DNA from: an uncultured Pelagibacteraceae bacterium
Lineage (GTDB): Bacteria > Pseudomonadota > Alphaproteobacteria > Pelagibacterales > Pelagibacteraceae
Direction: 5' to 3'
NCBI GenBank assembly: GCA_902581585.1
Contig: CACHPB010000009.1
Coordinates: 1-40,300 of the forward strand
DNA length: 40,300 nt
The first letter of the stretch is position 1. Each line of letters starts with the position of its first letter. This document shows, piece after piece, positions 36,901 through 40,300 of this stretch. Under the pieces are notes generated by a model that saw only the letters and a program-made list of their open reading frames with translations, was not told where the DNA came from and ran no database searches. The translations under genes and the position numbers were made by a program.

Positions 36901-38690
36901 TTTAGCTTTTTATTTTCAAATAGACCGCTCAATTGATCGATCATTACATCACCTAGTTCTTGCACATCTGAAATTTTAATAGCTTTTTTATAATATCTAG
37001 ATACATCATGCCCAATACCAATTGCTAATATTTCAATTTCACTATTGGTTTCAATAAATTTAACAATTTTTTTTAAGTTTTTTTCTAAAAAATCACCTGA
37101 ATTTACTGATAAAGTAGAATCATCCACAGGTGCTCCATCAGAAATAACCATTAGTATTTTTCTTTCTTCTTTTCTCTTTTTAAGTCTATTAAATGCCCAC
37201 GTAATGGCTTCTCCATCTATATTTTCTTTTAACAAACCCTCTTTTAACATTAATCCCAGATTCTTTTTTGATTGTCTCCAATGCGAGTCTGCGCTTTTGT
37301 AAATAATGTGTCTAAGATCGTTTAGCCTTCCAGGATTTTTTGTTTTACCTAATTTATTCCATTCTTGTCGACTTTTTCCACCTTTCCAATTTTTTGTTGT
37401 AAATCCAAGTATTTCTACTTTCACTGAACATCTCTCTAAGGTTCTAGATAAAATATCAGCGCAAATAGCTGCTATAGTAATTGGTCTTCCTCTCATTGAA
37501 CCAGAATTATCAATTAATAATGTCACTATTGTATCTTTAAAGTCTAAATCTTTTTCTTTTTTAAATGATAAGGAATTGTATGGGTCAATAATAATTCTTG
37601 GCAACTTTGAACTATCTAATAATCCTTCTTCAAGATCAAATTCCCATGATCGATTTTGTTTTGCCATTAATTGTCTTTGTAATTTGTTTGCTAATTTTGT
37701 AATTAAATCTTGGAAACTGGTAAGTTGCTGGTCTAAATTTTTTCTGAGTTTTTGAATTTCCTCAGCGGTCTCTAAACTTTCTGCTTTGGCGATTTCGTCA
37801 AACTCTTTAGTAAATATTTTATATTCTTTATCACTTATACCTAAATTCTTTTTTTGTATCACATTTTCTGAGTCCACATCATCGTTATTCTCATTGGCAA
37901 GTTGATCATCAAGTCTAAATTCATTAACATCATCTTCACTATCCATACCCTGTGTGATATTTTCATCTTCACTTGACTTGCTAGATTGTTCATTGTTTTC
38001 ATCCTCATTTTTATTTGGATTATTTTGATCTTGATTATCATCGCTTTCGTCATTTTCTTTTTCAGTGGTGTCATCATTTTCAAATATATCCATACTTTCT
38101 AAAATTTCTGAAAATTTATTATTATAAACCTCTTGATTTTCTAAATTTTCCTTTAAAAATTTCAAATGATTGTCTATGGATTTCCTAAAATCATTTTCCC
38201 AAAATTTTAGAATTTCTTTATTTCCAGGACTTAATTCCACATTAAAAAACTTTTTTGTCATATAGATTTCAAAAGCATCAATTATGTTCGTGTCTTCTTT
38301 CTTTGTTATTTTTTTTTGTTCAAGAGACTTAAGTCTATATTTGTAATTATCTTTAAAATTTTTTGAAATTCCTTTTAGCATTTCTGATCCTAGCAGTTCA
38401 TACCTCACTTTTTCTGAAAGCTGGTAAAGGGTTCTGCAAGATGGATTTTTTGGATTATTTTTAGCTAGTAATTTCGTATCTGAAAATCTTTTCTTTAAAG
38501 CATCAGAATCTGTTTCGGCTCTTAGTTTTATAAATTGATTTTTGTCAGTAATATTATCTATTTCACCAACGCTATAAATTTTTTCTTCTTTTTTTTTATT
38601 TCTCTCTACTTTATATTCATTTGAGATAACTCTGTAAGTTGATTGTAGCGCTTGCTTAAATTTTTCTTTTATACTATCTACTTTATTCAT
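36897..38690 (-). CDS. cobT: CobT-like VWA-domain protein (cobaltochelatase subunit CobT family)
   Basis: 597 residues. A helical N-terminal domain (1-190) is followed by a very acidic, Asn/Asp/Glu-rich low-complexity stretch (about 195-280). A second helical part precedes the C-terminal von Willebrand A domain, whose metal-ion motif is LIDNSGSM (Asp near 392) with RGRPI following. In cobalamin producers CobT pairs with AAA+ CobS and CobN to insert cobalt into hydrogenobyrinic acid diamide. No CobN or other cobalamin gene is in view, and SAR11 bacteria are thought not to make cobalamin, so the pair may serve another chelatase- or remodelling-type job. It overlaps cobS by one base. Confidence 0.9.
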   Translation of the reverse strand: MNKVDSIKEKFKQALQSTYRVISNEYKVERNKKKEEKIYSVGEIDNITDKNQFIKLRAETDSDALKKRFSDTKLLAKNNPKNPSCRTLYQLSEKVRYELLGSEMLKGISKNFKDNYKYRLKSLEQKKITKKEDTNIIDAFEIYMTKKFFNVELSPGNKEILKFWENDFRKSIDNHLKFLKENLENQEVYNNKFSEILESMDIFENDDTTEKENDESDDNQDQNNPNKNEDENNEQSSKSSEDENITQGMDSEDDVNEFRLDDQLANENNDDVDSENVIQKKNLGISDKEYKIFTKEFDEIAKAESLETAEEIQKLRKNLDQQLTSFQDLITKLANKLQRQLMAKQNRSWEFDLEEGLLDSSKLPRIIIDPYNSLSFKKEKDLDFKDTIVTLLIDNSGSMRGRPITIAAICADILSRTLERCSVKVEILGFTTKNWKGGKSRQEWNKLGKTKNPGRLNDLRHIIYKSADSHWRQSKKNLGLMLKEGLLKENIDGEAITWAFNRLKKRKEERKILMVISDGAPVDDSTLSVNSGDFLEKNLKKIVKFIETNSEIEILAIGIGHDVSRYYKKAIKISDVQELGDVMIDQLSGLFENKKLN

Positions 38691-39664
38691 TAAACTTGAA
38701 TATTTATCATTGACTCTGGTAGCTCATCACCAAAACATCTTTGATAATATTCAGCAATAGTATTTTTTTCTGCATCATCGCATTTGTTCAAAAATGTAAC
38801 TCTAAATGCATATCCTATATCTTTGAAAATTTCTGAATTTTCTGCCCAATGCAATACTGTTCTTGGACTCATTACTGTTGATATGTCACCAGCCATAAAT
38901 CCTTTTCTAGTAAGCGAGGCTACTTTTATCATGTTTGATACTTGTTCTCTCCCTTTAGAGTTATTTAAATTTTTATTTTTACCTAGTATTATTTCCATCT
39001 CTTTTTCTAAGCTAAGATAGTTTAATGTGGATACAATATTCCATCTATCCATTTGACCTTGATTTATCTGTTGAGTTCCATGATACAAACCTGTTGTATC
39101 TCCTAGACCTACAGTATTCGTTGTTGCAAAAAGTCTGAAAAACTTATTTTGTTTAATGACTTTATTTTTGTCTAATAATGTAAAACTTCCTTCTGACTCA
39201 AGTACTCTTTGAATAACAAACATTACATCTGGTCTTCCAGCATCGTATTCATCAAAAACTAATGCTACGGGGTTTTGAATTGACCATGGAAGAATACCCT
39301 CTTTAAATTCAGTTACCTGTTTACCCTCTTTTATGACTATGGAGTCTTTTCCTATTAAATCAATTCTACTTACATGACTATCAAGATTAATTCTTATACA
39401 AGGCCAGTTTAATCTAGCGGCTATCTGTTCGATGTGAGTTGATTTTCCTGTACCATGATATCCCTGTATCAAAACTCTTTTATTAAAAGAGAAACCAGAC
39501 AAAATAGCTAATGTTGTATCCTTGTCAAACTTATATGTTTTATCTATCTCCGGCACATACTCACTTGATTTAGAAAATGCATCCACTTCCATATCACTTT
39601 CAATACCAAAGGTTTGTTTAATGGACAATTTAATATCTGGAGTATGGTTAATATTTGGTGTCAA
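38690..39664 (-). CDS. cobS: CobS-like AAA+ ATPase (cobaltochelatase subunit CobS family)
   Basis: 324 residues. [22 protein letters not shown] aligns with the N-terminus of true CobS. Walker A is GYHGTGKS (68-75), Walker B is [10 protein letters not shown] (about 134-143), and sensor 1 lies in [11 protein letters not shown]. Members form hexameric rings and work with VWA partners such as CobT, like MoxR/VWA pairs. The start is TTG at 39664, the only usable one because an in-frame TAA lies 24 bases upstream. AGGGA, spaced seven bases before it on the minus strand, gives a ribosome site. The start lies inside the J-protein gene (17-base overlap). Confidence 0.92.
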   Translation of the reverse strand: MTPNINHTPDIKLSIKQTFGIESDMEVDAFSKSSEYVPEIDKTYKFDKDTTLAILSGFSFNKRVLIQGYHGTGKSTHIEQIAARLNWPCIRINLDSHVSRIDLIGKDSIVIKEGKQVTEFKEGILPWSIQNPVALVFDEYDAGRPDVMFVIQRVLESEGSFTLLDKNKVIKQNKFFRLFATTNTVGLGDTTGLYHGTQQINQGQMDRWNIVSTLNYLSLEKEMEIILGKNKNLNNSKGREQVSNMIKVASLTRKGFMAGDISTVMSPRTVLHWAENSEIFKDIGYAFRVTFLNKCDDAEKNTIAEYYQRCFGDELPESMINIQV

Positions 39665-40181
39665 TTTTTTCCCTATATGTATTCTTTAATTGAGTGTAAG
39701 CTAAAGTAATTATTTTTAGCTTGTCTTCAAATTTTTTATTTCCAGCATTCATATCAGGGTGAAATTTTTTGACAAGTTTTTTAAATTTTTCTTGTACTTT
39801 CTCCCATTTTAATCCGACACTAATTCCTAAAATATGAAAGGCTTTTATATCATTATTGTTAAATTTAAACTTATTCATGTTATTAAAATCATTATTGAAT
39901 TTGAACTTATCCATTTCATCTTTTAAAGCATTACTCCACAAAACTTTAAAAAAATTGTCAGAAGAACTAAAACTTTGTGTTGGTTTATGCCACGTCATGT
40001 CTGAGCGTAAAAATTCAACTATTTGTTGATCACTCATACCTCTGAAATAGTTCCAGTTTTTATTAAATTCTTTTATATGATTTAAACATAATAATCTGTA
40101 ATCTTTACTATTATCTCTTTCTTTGGGTGCTTTATGCAAGCCCTCTTCAGTACAATTATTCCAATCACAAATATATCTCAT
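39648..40181 (-). CDS. J-domain protein with N-terminal Cys/His motif
   Basis: 177 residues. The N-terminal 70 residues contain C5, C10, C32 and H35 (CDWNNC and CLNH) in a zinc-finger-like pattern and the conserved [16 protein letters not shown] and TWHKPTQSF. The J domain is at the C-terminus (about 115-175, AFHILGI to TLAYTQLK) with the Hsp70-activating HPD in [12 protein letters not shown]. This architecture is the alphaproteobacterial DnaJ-like protein that sits before cobS. A short imperfect repeat (KFKFNN twice, about 100-120) fills the linker. Its cytoplasmic role is presumably to bring DnaK to a client, plausibly CobS/CobT. It is the first gene of the cobST operon and divergent from bolA by 20 bases. 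Confidence 0.9.
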   Translation of the reverse strand: MRYICDWNNCTEEGLHKAPKERDNSKDYRLLCLNHIKEFNKNWNYFRGMSDQQIVEFLRSDMTWHKPTQSFSSSDNFFKVLWSNALKDEMDKFKFNNDFNNMNKFKFNNNDIKAFHILGISVGLKWEKVQEKFKKLVKKFHPDMNAGNKKFEDKLKIITLAYTQLKNTYREKIDTKY

Positions 40182-40193
40182 AGTATATACTAT
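40180..40193. promoter_or_regulatory. 14-bp palindrome between the J-protein and bolA genes
   Basis: ATAGTATATACTAT is a perfect palindrome that covers the J-protein start codon and most of the 20-base gap to the bolA ATG at 40202. It contains TATACT in both directions; on the plus strand TATACT at 40186-40191 could be a -10 box that puts the bolA transcript start next to its ATG. It is AT-rich, so the reading as promoter or operator is tentative. Confidence 0.35.
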
Positions 40194-40201
40194 CTTATAC
40201 T

Positions 40202-40300
40202 ATGAAAATTAATAAACTTATCAAAATTATCGAAAAAAAAATTTTGTCGCAGGATTGTATTTCAAAGGTTAAGATAGAGGATAAGTCATTTCTGCATAAA
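40202..40300 (+). CDS. bolA: BolA-family protein (3' end outside the window)
   Basis: The first 33 codons run open to the window edge. The residues KINKLIKIIEKKI form the first helix, and VKIEDKSFLHK matches the BolA beta-strand with the conserved Ser and His (usually DESHLHAGH). BolA proteins are small KH-like factors that bind 2Fe-2S clusters with monothiol glutaredoxins and act in iron-sulphur trafficking and morphology. The position divergent from the J-protein/cobS/cobT operon is the usual one in Alphaproteobacteria, which supports the call although only a third of the protein is visible. Confidence 0.75.
   Translation, partial: MKINKLIKIIEKKILSQDCISKVKIEDKSFLHK

Noticed and set aside
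37306..37755. Open frame of 149 codons on the plus strand
   Set aside because: It lies wholly inside cobT on the opposite strand, which has intact VWA motifs; its composition is that of a reverse shadow.
36897..39664. cobS/cobT as proof of cobalamin synthesis
   Set aside because: No cobN or corrin-ring gene is seen; these families also persist without the pathway, so the inference is unsafe.

Overview
The window looks like part of a chromosome from the SAR11 clade (Pelagibacterales, Alphaproteobacteria). The evidence is a very low GC content, almost no intergenic space, start/stop overlaps of 1 to 4 bases, Lys/Ile/Asn-rich proteins, and alphaproteobacterial gene groups (Suv3-type helicase with fdxA and carD; J-protein, cobS and cobT divergent from bolA; a RegB-type redox kinase). 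The clade assignment is inferred from these traits, not from a database match. I see no phage, insertion sequence, CRISPR array, rRNA gene or replication origin. No gap between genes exceeds 300 bases.

Layout. 1-73 is the Lys/Ala-rich tail of a gene that begins upstream, closed by a strong terminator. 133-4154 (minus) is a tightly overlapping operon: Suv3-like helicase, TerB-like protein, seven-iron ferredoxin, and CarD with a long Lys-rich N-terminus. 4317-9392 (plus) holds acetoacetate-CoA ligase and a TAXI-type TRAP transporter, whose two genes are separated by a perfect hairpin. 9396-9992 (minus) holds a hotdog thioesterase and tRNA-Arg(ACG). 10071-16067 (plus) holds a pyruvate dehydrogenase E1 with a fused N-terminal lipoyl domain, an E2 without any lipoyl domain, a TauD/gamma-butyrobetaine-hydroxylase-like dioxygenase and an EamA permease. 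uppP follows convergently. 16951-22937 is gltD-gltB (ammonium assimilation), convergent with an alpha/beta hydrolase.

23734-33389 begins with a GT4 glycosyltransferase and continues into a translation block: thrS, infC, rpmI, rplT, pheS, pheT, lepA and tRNA-Ser(GGA). 33562-36900 holds gyrB (short form) and a RegB-type sensor kinase. 36897-40181 (minus) is cobT, cobS and a J-domain protein, facing a partial bolA at the window's right edge.

How the genes work together. Most are core functions: translation, topology, nitrogen assimilation and the pyruvate to acetyl-CoA step. The most unusual feature is the rearranged pyruvate dehydrogenase, where the swinging lipoyl arm sits on E1 instead of E2. 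The next most interesting points are the CobS/CobT AAA+/VWA pair, with no cobalamin gene nearby and a J-protein and BolA beside it; the histone-like tail on CarD; and the hairpin that probably sets the ratio of TRAP binding protein to permease.
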